DNA of 64,000 nt from Chondrus crispus (lineage: Eukaryota; Rhodophyta; Florideophyceae; Gigartinales; Gigartinaceae). The stretch covers positions 255,998 to 319,997 of the forward strand of contig NW_005178676.1 of the NCBI RefSeq assembly GCF_000350225.1, given 5' to 3'. Both the position numbers and the translations under genes were made by a program. Below the pieces are notes generated by a model that saw nothing but the letters and a program-made list of their open reading frames with translations, ran no database searches and was not told the DNA's origin. This document shows positions 38,012-46,755 of the stretch, in pieces (the first letter of the stretch is position 1; each line of letters begins with the position of its first letter).

Positions 38012-39331
38012 GTGCTCGTGGGTATTGCAGCCATTTTCGGTTTCCGCATCTGGTCCCAAGACGTGTCACAGGCCTACCTACAATCAGCCGATAAGTTGAT
38101 GAGAGAGGTCTATGTGAAACCGTCCCGCGAATTTAGACTCTCACATAACCACCTGTTGCGCCTCCTTAAGCCCCTGTACGGCCTTTCAGATTCAGGGGAC
38201 TATTGGCACATCACATTTACCAGACACTTGACAGAAGAGCTCGGTATGACGCATACCACTGGCGACCTCTCTCTGTTTTTCAAGGTAATTCACGACGAGC
38301 TATCAGGTATTACTGGTGCGTACGTGGATGACACAATAGGTGCTGGCACCCCCGCTTTTGAAATGGCCTCTCGACTTACAGAGCGACGATTTCAATCGAA
38401 GGAGAGAGAGTTCGACTCAATTACGTTCGCCGGAATCGAAATAGACCGCACGGAGTACGGATTCATTATGCACCAAACGCGATTTGCCAACAAGATCAAA
38501 CAACTACAACTTGACTGCACGTTCAAACAGTACCGCTCCAAACGGCAGGAGCTCGCCTGGCTTGTCCATACCCGACCAGATATTGCTGCTGATGTCAATC
38601 TTTCCGCGCAAGTCATTGAAACGCAATGGGGACGAAAGCACGTCCTTGAAATTAACAAGCTTATTCGTCATGTCCACAGTACATCTACAAGAGGCATTCG
38701 ACAGCACAAGCTAGACCGTAATACGCTTTCTCTCAGAGCCTATACAGATTCGTCCTTCGCGAACACTCCCGATCTCAAATCACAGCTGGGTTTTCTCATC
38801 GTAATTGCAGACTCTTCCGGACGTGCTAATCTCTTGCATTTCGCTAGCCACAAGAGTCGCCGCGTCACTCGTTCTGTTATGGGCGCTGAAGTCCTTGCGT
38901 TTTCTGACGGCTTTGATTTTGCGTTCCTCTTACAGCACGACCTGCAACGCGTAATGAATCAAAACATTCCTTTGGCGATGTTTACAGACTCCGACAGCCT
39001 CTTCAAGACGATTGTCAAATCAACTACCACTACAGAGAAAAGATTGATGATCGATGTGGAGGCGGCGAGAGAAGCCTACGGACGACAGTACATCAGTGAC
39101 GTCGGCTGGATAAGGTCTCAGGACAACCCCGCCGACGGACTGACCAAACGGGAAAAATGCGAACCATTAGAACGATTCCTCGACACTGGATATCTCGACG
39201 TACCCGTGCAGCAATGGATTATTCGATCGCCGTTGAAGGAATACGCCTCTACTAGGAACCATGCGAGATGTGACCATGCTCCTCGTCTTTCATCATCGGA
39301 AAACCCCGAGTGTCGAGCTGTATTGACGTAG
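38012..39331 (+). CDS. Copia F reverse transcriptase and RNase H
   Basis: 439 residues; the last few lie in the 3' LTR. RT: FRIWSQDVSQAYLQSADKL near residue 11, PLYGLSDSGDYW near 53 and the catalytic TGAYVDDTIGAG near 97. Thumb QELAWLVHTRPDIAAD near 178. RNase H YTDSSFANTPDLKSQLG near 248, RSVMGAEVLAFSDGF near 290, MFTDSDSLFKT near 325 and RSQDNPADGLTKR near 368. Confidence 0.9.
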   Translation: MLVGIAAIFGFRIWSQDVSQAYLQSADKLMREVYVKPSREFRLSHNHLLRLLKPLYGLSDSGDYWHITFTRHLTEELGMTHTTGDLSLFFKVIHDELSGITGAYVDDTIGAGTPAFEMASRLTERRFQSKEREFDSITFAGIEIDRTEYGFIMHQTRFANKIKQLQLDCTFKQYRSKRQELAWLVHTRPDIAADVNLSAQVIETQWGRKHVLEINKLIRHVHSTSTRGIRQHKLDRNTLSLRAYTDSSFANTPDLKSQLGFLIVIADSSGRANLLHFASHKSRRVTRSVMGAEVLAFSDGFDFAFLLQHDLQRVMNQNIPLAMFTDSDSLFKTIVKSTTTTEKRLMIDVEAAREAYGRQYISDVGWIRSQDNPADGLTKREKCEPLERFLDTGYLDVPVQQWIIRSPLKEYASTRNHARCDHAPRLSSSENPECRAVLT

Positions 39332-39768
39332 ACCTTTATGATGCCCCATCCGATGTCGAGATTCTGTGTGCATTGATCCAATTTGCAATTCATCTACGTT
39401 CAATGATGAGGGCTACAGTAGAGAAAAAGGGGATGATGAAAGGTCGAGGATTTAGAGCTGTCTGTCTTGCTCAATTGACAACCGACAGTCAATTGAGCAA
39501 GCGAGAACGGCAGGAAATATCTTAAGAGCGAACTTCGAGCTTCAGCGTGAAAGAGAAAGGGTAGGACGGAATAAACATCAACTTGTTGGCACACTGCAAC
39601 AACTCGCAGCCCTCACCTGCGTGAGATCTGCTGTTCCGCCTCGCCCGACTCGCGCTCTCGAGAGCAGCGCAAGCTCCGCGCGAGCTTGCTGCCTGAGACA
39701 AAGACACAAGCCCCGTCACTCGCTGCGGGTCCACTCTAGGACCACCCAGTCGGACCGTTTATCCAACA
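39311..39768 (+). repeat. Copia F 3' LTR
   Basis: 458 bases, about 99% identical to 35469-35926, followed by ATAAT. Confidence 0.9.
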
Positions 39769-39773
39769 ATAAT

Positions 39774-40120
39774 GGCTAGTATTTCCGGCGGTCGAATACT
39801 AGCACACGTGGCAATATGCAGGATTTTGGTGGAATACTATACTAGCACGGATGGAATACTCTCTAGTATGTCCTGCGGTCGAATACTAGCACGGGTGGAA
39901 TAATGGCTAGTATTTCCTGCGATCGTATACTAGCACACGTGGCAATTTGCAGGATTTGGGTGGAATACTATACTAGCACAATTGGTATACTGTATTGCCT
40001 AGTTTGGTCACGCGTGACGGCTTTCCGAGTGAAAGGAATCCTGCACTTTTTGCAGGATTTCACGAGGATTTCCGCCACTCAAAAATCCTGCATGAACAGA
40101 GCCAAATACTAGCATCCCGA
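39774..40120. repeat. Palindromic satellite block right of copia F
   Basis: Continuation of the gctagtatt...aatactagc units to about 39990, followed by unique sequence with a ctgcactttttgcagg inverted repeat near 40040-40055. No coding signal. Confidence 0.7.
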
Positions 40121-40129
40121 AGAAACAGA

Positions 40130-41340
40130 CGCCTTTTTGCAAAAGACAAGAGAAGTTTGTCGAAAAGTATAGTCTGTCGTTACAAGGCTCAAGGTTAGAG
40201 CGGATGCGTAGTTGTAGTTGTAACATTAAGAATGGCCGATGAGATCAGTACGGAGCACAAAAATATGTAAATATGCGCTTATTTTCCTTGTTTCTGTATT
40301 TGCTAGTATGGCGGGAACGTGGAATATAGTGCGCAGAGTGCTTCCAATTGCTTCCAAGAAGATGATAAAGCAGTCAGTTCTATGGCGGCGTTGCATGAAG
40401 GGTATTCAAGTAGGTAATCAAGTTGCTGAGCTTCATGTGCCTCTGTCTACATCAGTCAACGTTACGTTTCTTCCTTACCTTATTCCTTACCTTCAGCAAT
40501 TTCTTTTGTTATTCTTCCCTCTGCTCTACGTTTCTCTCGCCGCTTTTCCTTCTTTCAGATATGTCTTTCAGCCAGGGGTACGTACGCTGTGAAGAAATCC
40601 TCGAAATGTTGGGTGAGGGAGTGCCGGAGTCTCCGACCAACGAGTTTGAGCTCGGAGTCACTGGTCTCACTGAGGATGACGAACCTGTCGTAGCGGTGGA
40701 GGAGGATGGATTGCGGTCTGATTTGAAGGAGCGCATGAGCGCGTTGGGGTGTGCTGTGAAGGCGCAGGTTGATGAGCTCTTCTCCGAACGTGTGAACAAG
40801 CTTGGGGGTATTGTTTTCAGTGTTTCGGAGGAGGGGGTCTCTGTGCAAATGATTTCGGAATCGAGGGCTCACCTGCGCAAGTTGGGAGCCACGGTGAGGA
40901 AGGAGGCAACGGCGATGGTGGACATGCAGGTAAATGAGGTGGAAAGGTTGGGTAAGGAGGTTGTGGACATGAAGGAGAAGGTGGAGGGCATGGAGAAGCA
41001 CATGAACGAGGTAAAGTGTACGAGGTCGCTCGGGCTGGACGACCGCCTCTTCCGCTCGGGAATGAAGCCGGTTGTGGGAGAGAAGCGCCCGATAAAGTTG
41101 TCGCATCGCACCGGAAAAAAGGTGCAGAAGGTGAAGGAGCTGATGGATATGTATGAGGGGAGTGATAGGAAGACGAGTTCTGTCCTGGACAATGCAAAAG
41201 GAAAGGGCAGGACGGCTGCTCCATCTGCTCCATCCATAGCATCTACGCGTGGTGCTGGCCTGTGTCTGGATCCATGTCCCACAGGTCCAAAAGATGAGGA
41301 AGACAAAATGTGCGATTAGGACGAGGATGGAATGTTGGGT
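40130..41340 (+). repeat. Duplicated segment, copy 2
   Basis: Complete copy of the segment at 33872-34640, including leader, splice-acceptor-like tract and full coiled-coil gene. Confidence 0.85.
40561..41319 (+). CDS. Coiled-coil protein with shared KxxM-GA-V domain (paralogue 1)
   Basis: 252 residues from MSFSQGYVRCEEILEMLG. The start is preferred to upstream Mets because a pyrimidine tract ending ttctttcag lies two bases before the ATG, which looks like a 3' splice site. The same arrangement precedes paralogue 2. Residues about 55-95 (DLKERMSALGCAVKAQVDEL, SERVNKLGGIVF) match a domain in the next two frames. A coiled coil follows at about 115-160 (VNEVERLGKEVVDMKEKVEG), then a basic tail (RPIKLSHRTGKKVQKVKEL). 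Function unknown. Confidence 0.6.
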   Translation: MSFSQGYVRCEEILEMLGEGVPESPTNEFELGVTGLTEDDEPVVAVEEDGLRSDLKERMSALGCAVKAQVDELFSERVNKLGGIVFSVSEEGVSVQMISESRAHLRKLGATVRKEATAMVDMQVNEVERLGKEVVDMKEKVEGMEKHMNEVKCTRSLGLDDRLFRSGMKPVVGEKRPIKLSHRTGKKVQKVKELMDMYEGSDRKTSSVLDNAKGKGRTAAPSAPSIASTRGAGLCLDPCPTGPKDEEDKMCD

Positions 41341-41767
41341 GGATTCGAAGATGTCGGGTGGATTCGAAGATGTAGTTTTGGTTTATCTTTATGTAGACCT
41401 ATACGTATTTGCCTTCTAGTGTGTCGGCATGATATGCTTAAACAACAAATTCATAAAGTAAAACCACGGTGAAGGATAATGCGCAATGTGCAACACGAGT
41501 TTGACGGGCTCGAGGAGTTGCATTTTGAAATGATTGTTTCCCATTGTATGGAGTGCCTCCAGAGGTATGGAACCAGTTGCACCCCTTAGAAGCGTGAAGT
41601 TTTCCTACAATGTTGAATCAAAGTCCTTTGGAACGTCTTGAATTTAATGTGTTTGCTTTTGAATCCGGCGACCAGAGATTCGGTTGAGGTCTCTTTGTTT
41701 AAAGTCTTCGTAATGCGTTCTCACTTGGGGGTCTCTGTATTCTTGCTGCTCGGCTTCCGTTCTCAGA
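41320..41767. other. Intergenic region between paralogues
   Basis: Contains a short tandem duplication (ggtggattcgaagatgt, about 41339-41374). Its end, cggcttccgttctcag directly before the next ATG, is a splice-acceptor-like tract. No other feature seen. Confidence 0.4.
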
Positions 41768-42388
41768 ATGTCAGATTTTTATGCGCATGTTGAACAACTC
41801 GTTAAAGATGAAGACCTGGGAGAAGATGAAGAACTCGATCCTGGTGATGTTATCGGAGAAGATGGGGAGCAGTACGAGCCCGTGGAGCCCGGGAGTGGGA
41901 GCAGCGAGTATGGTGGGTACCGGGATTTTAACAGAGCCAGTCCTCGAGAGGAGGGTGCAAAAGGTGTTCTGAATGGACCGGTGAGGGTGAAACTGAAAAT
42001 GCGTGGAGCGTCTGTGAAGGACGAGTTTGACAGGATCCTCGCACAACGGTTAGAAGAGATGAACGGGGCGATTGTTCTTGATGGCTTGTATTCCGGAGCC
42101 GAAGTGGGACTAGGTGTTTTCGTGCCTCCGTTGGTCCCCCGGGGCGCGATTGAAAATGTAGAGATGTGTGCAGAAGAAGTAGCAGAAGATGGGGAGGATG
42201 AGCAAATCATGGCAGAAGAAGGAGTGGCAGAAGATGGGGAGGATGAGCAAGTCATGGCAGAAGAAGGAGTGGCAGAAGATGGGGAGGATGCACAAGTCAT
42301 GGCAGCAGAAAGAGTGGCAGAAGATGAGGAGGATGAACAATTCATGGAAGCAGAACAAGTGGCAGAAGATGGCGAGGATGAAAAGTAA
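41768..42388 (+). CDS. Acidic repeat protein with shared domain (paralogue 2)
   Basis: 206 residues starting MSDFYAHVEQL. Residues about 68-112 hold the shared domain (VRVKLKMRGASVKDEFDRIL, AQRLEEMNGAIVL), followed by GVFVPPLVPRG. Four acidic 15-residue repeats (MAEEGVAEDGEDEQV type, 45-bp units at about 42180-42380) close the frame. It ends in TAATG, overlapping the start of the next frame. The last repeat unit is one base shorter than the others, so 41768-42753 may have been one two-domain gene. Confidence 0.55.
   Translation: MSDFYAHVEQLVKDEDLGEDEELDPGDVIGEDGEQYEPVEPGSGSSEYGGYRDFNRASPREEGAKGVLNGPVRVKLKMRGASVKDEFDRILAQRLEEMNGAIVLDGLYSGAEVGLGVFVPPLVPRGAIENVEMCAEEVAEDGEDEQIMAEEGVAEDGEDEQVMAEEGVAEDGEDAQVMAAERVAEDEEDEQFMEAEQVAEDGEDEK
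42180..42385 (+). repeat. 45-bp coding tandem repeats
   Basis: Four to five units of gtggcagaagatggggagga-type sequence with a 45-base period, encoding acidic 15-residue repeats. Confidence 0.85.
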
Positions 42389-42716
42389 TGGAGGCGGAGT
42401 ATGTGAACAGCGGGTGTGGTGAATATGGACATGAAACCAGAGCGAGAGCGCCAGAGGAGGGTGCGGAAGTCTTGGTCAATGGGCGGGTAAGGATGAAACT
42501 GACACTGCTTGGAGCGGTTGTGAGAGAGCAGGTGGAGAACTTCATTTCGCAAAGAATGCAGGAGATGGGAGGGCCGGTCTTTCTCAATCCATCGAATACC
42601 GGATTGGAAGTACGTCTGGATGTTTATGTGCCTCCGTTTGTGGGTCGTAGAGTCAAGAAAGAAGATACAGGGGAAGAGCAGCAAGAAATGAGGGACAACT
42701 CAAAGTCAAGACAGAC
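42387..42716 (+). CDS. Shared-domain protein (paralogue 3), 3' end hit by copia D
   Basis: Frame from MEAEYVNSGCGEYG. Residues about 25-95 repeat the shared domain and the sequence after it: EEGAEVLVNGRVRMKLTLLG, AVVREQVENFISQRMQEMGG, VRLDVYVPPFVGRR. About 45% similar by eye to paralogue 2 over this stretch. Copia D inserted near the C-terminus (duplication CAGAC at 42712-42716), and the open frame then runs into its LTR. Confidence 0.55.
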
Positions 42717-43035
42717 TGTTGAACGTGGTAATGCTCCTGTAAGAATTGACTGAAGCTTGTCAAAGACATCTCGGCTATCCCGGGGTAATGTGACAAGTCG
42801 GACATGTATCATTGTCTTACTGTTGAGCATTGCTGCCTAGTAGAAATCATCCTTTAACAGATTGGCATTACTTCCATGCCAGTTACCGTTGTCACACTGC
42901 TGCATATGTTCCGTAGTTGACTGGCGATAGAGGATATGCTCAGCAGTATATAAGAAGAGTAGTATAGAGCAAGTTGATAAACCAAAAGGTAGCCTTGTGA
43001 AGAAAGGCATCCTAAATTACCACTTCGTCTCAGGA
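42717..43035 (+). repeat. Copia D 5' LTR
   Basis: 319 bases, TGTTGAACG...TCTCAGGA, with a TATA-like gtatataag near 42944. The target duplication on both sides requires the end to be GGA rather than CA. One base (g) then separates it from tggtagcatcgc (43037-43048), the primer-binding site. Confidence 0.85.
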
Positions 43036-43123
43036 GTGGTAGCATCGCTACTACAGGATCCAAATTCTTCCTTGGCTCAAGTGCAACTACTGGCGCATCT
43101 ACTGGAAGAGACTGCTTGACAGC

Positions 43124-43465
43124 ATGGAAGAAGATCTACTGTCGAGGCGCTTGCATAAATTCAATGCTAAACGTGGCGAAGACTTCAACCTGTGGTCGCT
43201 TCGTTTTGAAGCACTTTTGGAGTCAAAGAATCTGTTAGATGTCATCATGTCTGATCCTTTGGAAGAAACCCCGTTTCCGGAGCTGAGTACAGAGGTGAAG
43301 TCCCAAGTACTCAAGGCAAAGTCGCTACTGGTGCAGTCGCTGGGGGACAAGCCTCTACGGACGGTCGCAGGTGAAAAGAAAAATCCCTACAAGATGTATG
43401 AAAATTGCAAGACCGGTATGTCACGCAGAATACGGCCACTAGGGTACAGCTTCATACAGAGTTGT
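43124..43465 (+). CDS. Copia D Gag N-terminus
   Basis: MEEDLLSRRLHKFNAKRGED start, then LWSLRFEALLESKNLL and SLLVQSLGDKPLRTVAGEKK, about 80% identical to copia E Gag. It is interrupted by the TRIM at the ACCAG target. Confidence 0.85.
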
Positions 43466-43470
43466 ACCAG

Positions 43471-43570
43471 TGTGGTGATTCCTTCATATGACTCCCAGTC
43501 ATTCCTCTCTCACGTCGTTGGCCAACGGCACCTCCCCTTTTGCTCAGTGGTTATCATTCCCTGCATGACA
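43471..43570 (+). repeat. TRIM 5' LTR (short form)
   Basis: 100 bases, TGTGGTGATTCC...CTGCATGACA. It equals the 3' LTR minus 66 bases lying between two copies of tgattccttca. Confidence 0.9.
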
Positions 43571-43645
43571 GGTTATGGGCCTCATTGCTACTGCTGCGCA
43601 CGCGAGTTCTAATCCCACCGTACACCTCCCCCCCACACTACCCTA

Positions 43646-43768
43646 TCACAAGCTCACACGTCAACCACCCGACGTCGTTAGAAGCACCTCTCACAAGCTC
43701 ACACGTCAACCACCCGACGTCGTTAGAAGCAACCTCTCACAAGCCGACACGTCTCACACCCGACGTAT
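43646..43768 (+). repeat. TRIM internal tandem repeats
   Basis: Two full copies and one partial copy of a unit of about 46 bases with cacacgtcaaccacccgacg and cgttagaagca. Confidence 0.85.
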
Positions 43769-43924
43769 TCACATGACGCCGAAAACCCATTTTCATCAGG
43801 TTTCAAGGTCCACCCCGCACTGTAAGACGTCATCAACACGCATCAAAAACCTTCAGGTTCAGGGTAAACCTGCGCTCATACTTTCAAGTTAATCCGGCAA
43901 TCCTTCTCATTCAGTCACTCACAT

Positions 43925-43976
43925 ACGAAGTTCAGGGGGACTGTGGTGATTCCTTCAACTCTTTCATTGAACTCGT
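43925..43976 (+). other. TRIM 3'-end hairpin enclosing polypurine tract and LTR start
   Basis: acgaagttca (43925-43934) pairs with tgaactcgt (43968-43976) with one bulged base. The loop contains gggggac and the LTR start TGTGGTGATTCC. Confidence 0.6.
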
Positions 43977-44107
43977 CTGCTCATTCCCACTTTGCGATGC
44001 TTCCTTCTCTGCTGATTCCTTCATATGACTCCCAGTCATTCCTCTCTCACGTCGTTGGCCAACGGCACCTCCCCTTTTGCTCAGTGGTTATCATTCCCTG
44101 CATGACA
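43942..44107 (+). repeat. TRIM 3' LTR (long form)
   Basis: 166 bases. It begins TGTGGTGATTCCTTCA and repeats tgattccttca 63 bases further on, after which it matches the 5' LTR base for base. Confidence 0.9.
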
Positions 44108-44187
44108 ACCAGAAAACATTCGACAAAAGCAAAACCATGTCTGAATACGTGGATGGGTTTGAGGCCATTTTCAACTAGCTTGAGGTC

Positions 44188-46662
44188 ATGGAAAGTCCCC
44201 TGCCTGAATCTATGCGGATTGCTATTCTGTTTGCGAGCTTTGGGAAAACGAATGAGTCCCCCTTTGGAGCCGTCATAACTGCTCTCCAGACAATGTCCGA
44301 CAATGAGCTTACATGGGATAGGGCAACAGCACGCCTTTTGCAGGAGTACAGTGTACAAAGTAATTCGACCATGGCCTCGAATGGTGTGGAGACCGAGTCT
44401 CACCATATACCGCAGAGAGCTCTGAAGAGCAAAGCACAGGTACAGTGCTATGGATGTGGCAAGTATGGTCACTACAAGAGAGAATGTCGCTCCCAGAAGC
44501 GATTCCAGGATGGAACCAAACGTTTACAGTTTGGATCTGGGGGTCATGAGAAAGCCCTGTACCATCACACGAGAAGTGAGGTGGGCAATGGTATGGTCAT
44601 AGACTCCGGCGCCAGCTGCCACATGATGGCTGATAAAAGGCTCTTTGACAAAATTGAGAGCGTGGAACCTAGAACCATAGCCCTTGGAGACGGCAACCGT
44701 ATACGCGCAGAAAGAATGGGAACGGTAACGATACCGACTTTAGAACACGAGCATGAAGGGAAGTTACTAGTTCTAAAGCGCGTGCTTTATGTACCCGACC
44801 TGGATACAAATCTCATCTCATGTGCTGCGCTGGACATGGATGGATACACAACTCACTTTGGGGATGGTCGCTGTGAAATTCGTCTCGGTAATGAAGTTAT
44901 GTGTATTGGCAAACTAAAAGGTGGCCTCTATGTGATGCAAATCAGCCCTTCGGGGGACAGTGCATCGGTGGTTATAAATCACTCGAAAGCAGAGGAGGAA
45001 CTTTGGCACCGACGTTTTGGCCACGAATACAAACGAACACTGAAAGACATGGCGACACGAGGAACTGTTTGTGGGATGAACTTTAACGATTCGGCCCAAG
45101 TAGACGTGGATTGCGTGCCCTGTGTCAAGGGAAAGCAGGCTCGACTTACTCTAAAGTCACGCTCTCAGAAAGAAAGTGGACCTGGTGATGTGATATTCAC
45201 CGATGTCTGTGGACCTCTACCCGCGAATAGTTTGAGCGGAAAGGTTTACTTTATCACGTTCAGTGATGCACATTCCTCTTATAAGGATATAAGCCTGATG
45301 ACTCACAAGTCAGAGTCGTTAAGCTGCTTTAGGAACTTTCAGTCAAAGTTCGAACGTAAGTTTGATTGCAAAGTGAAACTACTGTACTCGGATAATGGGG
45401 GAGAATATCAAGGACTCGTAGAATACCTGGAAAAGCAAGGTATTGAATGGGAACCCTCCGCCCCATACACACCCCAACAAAATGGGGTTGCCGAGCGTCT
45501 CAACAGGACGCTCATGGAGATGACTCGTGCAATGCTGGCTCAGGCTGGACTACCCGATAAATTTTGGGGAGAGGCGGTGTGCACAGCTGTCTCAATTCGT
45601 AACATTACAGCAACAAACGCGAACAATGGGAGGACGCCAGTAGAGATTCTTACCGGCAAAGTCCCTTATGTTGGACATCTCCGATGCTTTGGCTGCGAGG
45701 TATGGAGCTTTAATTCAAATAGAAAGAAGCTGGACTCCAAATCAAGGAGATGCATTTTGCTGAGAAGCCTTCCTCATAGGAACTATCGAGTGTGGGACAT
45801 AGAGTCTGGTCGTGTCTACCATGTGAGACATGTGAAAATCAACGAGATTGTATACCCTGCCGCTGAAATGGACCAAGTGACACATAAAAAAGGATTACTT
45901 GACGCTTGGATTAGTAAGATGGATGGCATTGAGTACGATTATATCGAGGAAGAAGACGACAAATCACCGGAGATATCCGATGGTAACGAAGGCAGCTCGA
46001 CTGTACCGTTAATTACTGCAAACAGCAACGCGGAAAATCTCACCTATCACCCGGCTTCTGAGACCAATTCCCAACAAAATGGGGAACGCAGATACCCACT
46101 TAGAACTCGAAGTGCTCCCCAACGTTACGGGTTAGCAGCAGAAGATTCAGTGCTGTTGGCCACAGAGAATAGAGGGTGGGCAGTGCCACGAACTCTCGAC
46201 GAGGCTCGGACTGTGAAGGATAGTCAAGAGTGGCTTGCGGCAGTGAAAGAGGAAATTGATTGTTTAGAGAAGAACGATTCATGGACTATTGCCCAGCTAC
46301 CGAGCGGCATTAAGGCACTAGACTCAAAAATTATATTCACAATGAAGCTCAAAGCCGACGGAGCAGTGGACAAGCGCAAGGAAAGACTTGTTGCTAAAGG
46401 CTTCCAGGAGGGGCATGTTGCAGATGTATATGCACCGGTTGTTGACTTCGCTACAGTACGTCTGACACTGGCAATCATGTGTAGAAAAGGAGTATTCATT
46501 CACCAGATGGATGTCAAGTCAGCATTTTTGAATGGCAAATTTGATGAGGATGAAGCTATGTACCTCAGACCCCCTCAAGGTTTAGACCTTGGGGTCAAGA
46601 ATGGCCAGGCTTTAAAAATGCTGAAGGCTCTGTATGGATATAAGAGAGCCCCAAAGATATAG
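44188..46662 (+). CDS. Copia D Gag-protease-integrase-RT
   Basis: 824 residues. Gag end with knuckle CYGCGKYGHYKREC near residue 88. Protease MVIDSGASCHMMADK near 136. Integrase zinc site ELWHRRFGHEYKRTLKDMA near 271 with CVPCVKGKQ near 312, then core IFTDVCGPLP near 337, YSDNGGEYQG near 401 and NGVAERLNRTL near 435. RT FTMKLKADGAVDKRKERLVA near 717 and QMDVKSAFLNGKFDED near 772. Continues at 46756. Confidence 0.9.
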   Translation: MESPLPESMRIAILFASFGKTNESPFGAVITALQTMSDNELTWDRATARLLQEYSVQSNSTMASNGVETESHHIPQRALKSKAQVQCYGCGKYGHYKRECRSQKRFQDGTKRLQFGSGGHEKALYHHTRSEVGNGMVIDSGASCHMMADKRLFDKIESVEPRTIALGDGNRIRAERMGTVTIPTLEHEHEGKLLVLKRVLYVPDLDTNLISCAALDMDGYTTHFGDGRCEIRLGNEVMCIGKLKGGLYVMQISPSGDSASVVINHSKAEEELWHRRFGHEYKRTLKDMATRGTVCGMNFNDSAQVDVDCVPCVKGKQARLTLKSRSQKESGPGDVIFTDVCGPLPANSLSGKVYFITFSDAHSSYKDISLMTHKSESLSCFRNFQSKFERKFDCKVKLLYSDNGGEYQGLVEYLEKQGIEWEPSAPYTPQQNGVAERLNRTLMEMTRAMLAQAGLPDKFWGEAVCTAVSIRNITATNANNGRTPVEILTGKVPYVGHLRCFGCEVWSFNSNRKKLDSKSRRCILLRSLPHRNYRVWDIESGRVYHVRHVKINEIVYPAAEMDQVTHKKGLLDAWISKMDGIEYDYIEEEDDKSPEISDGNEGSSTVPLITANSNAENLTYHPASETNSQQNGERRYPLRTRSAPQRYGLAAEDSVLLATENRGWAVPRTLDEARTVKDSQEWLAAVKEEIDCLEKNDSWTIAQLPSGIKALDSKIIFTMKLKADGAVDKRKERLVAKGFQEGHVADVYAPVVDFATVRLTLAIMCRKGVFIHQMDVKSAFLNGKFDEDEAMYLRPPQGLDLGVKNGQALKMLKALYGYKRAPKI

Positions 46663-46755
46663 AACAAAACCTGGAATAGATCACTGAAGCGGCTTGGCTT
46701 TGAAAAACTCAGAGCAGATGAATGTTTTTATGTCATAAAAATCCAGGGCAGTACG

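Larger units (their letters stand above)
35469..39768 (+). mobile_element. Copia element F
   Basis: 4.3 kb with 458-bp LTRs (35469-35926, 39311-39768) and duplication ATAAT (35464-35468, 39769-39773). It contains Gag (36452-37141), an integrase-end/RT-start part (37235-37999) and RT with RNase H (38012-39331). No protease or integrase core was found. Broken, several breaks. LTRs differ at about five or six of 458 sites, so somewhat older than copia B or C. It is a different copia lineage from A-E (YVDD motif, Gag unlike the others). Confidence 0.88.
43471..44107 (+). mobile_element. TRIM: miniature LTR retrotransposon
   Basis: 637-bp non-coding element inside copia D Gag. LTRs 43471-43570 and 43942-44107, duplication ACCAG (43466-43470, 44108-44112). 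Primer site GGTTATGGGCC (43571-43581) abuts the 5' LTR and polypurine tract cagggggac (43933-43941) abuts the 3' LTR. The interior holds 46-bp tandem repeats and no protein frame. Its primer site and 3' hairpin match copia A-C, so those probably supplied its proteins. Confidence 0.9.
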
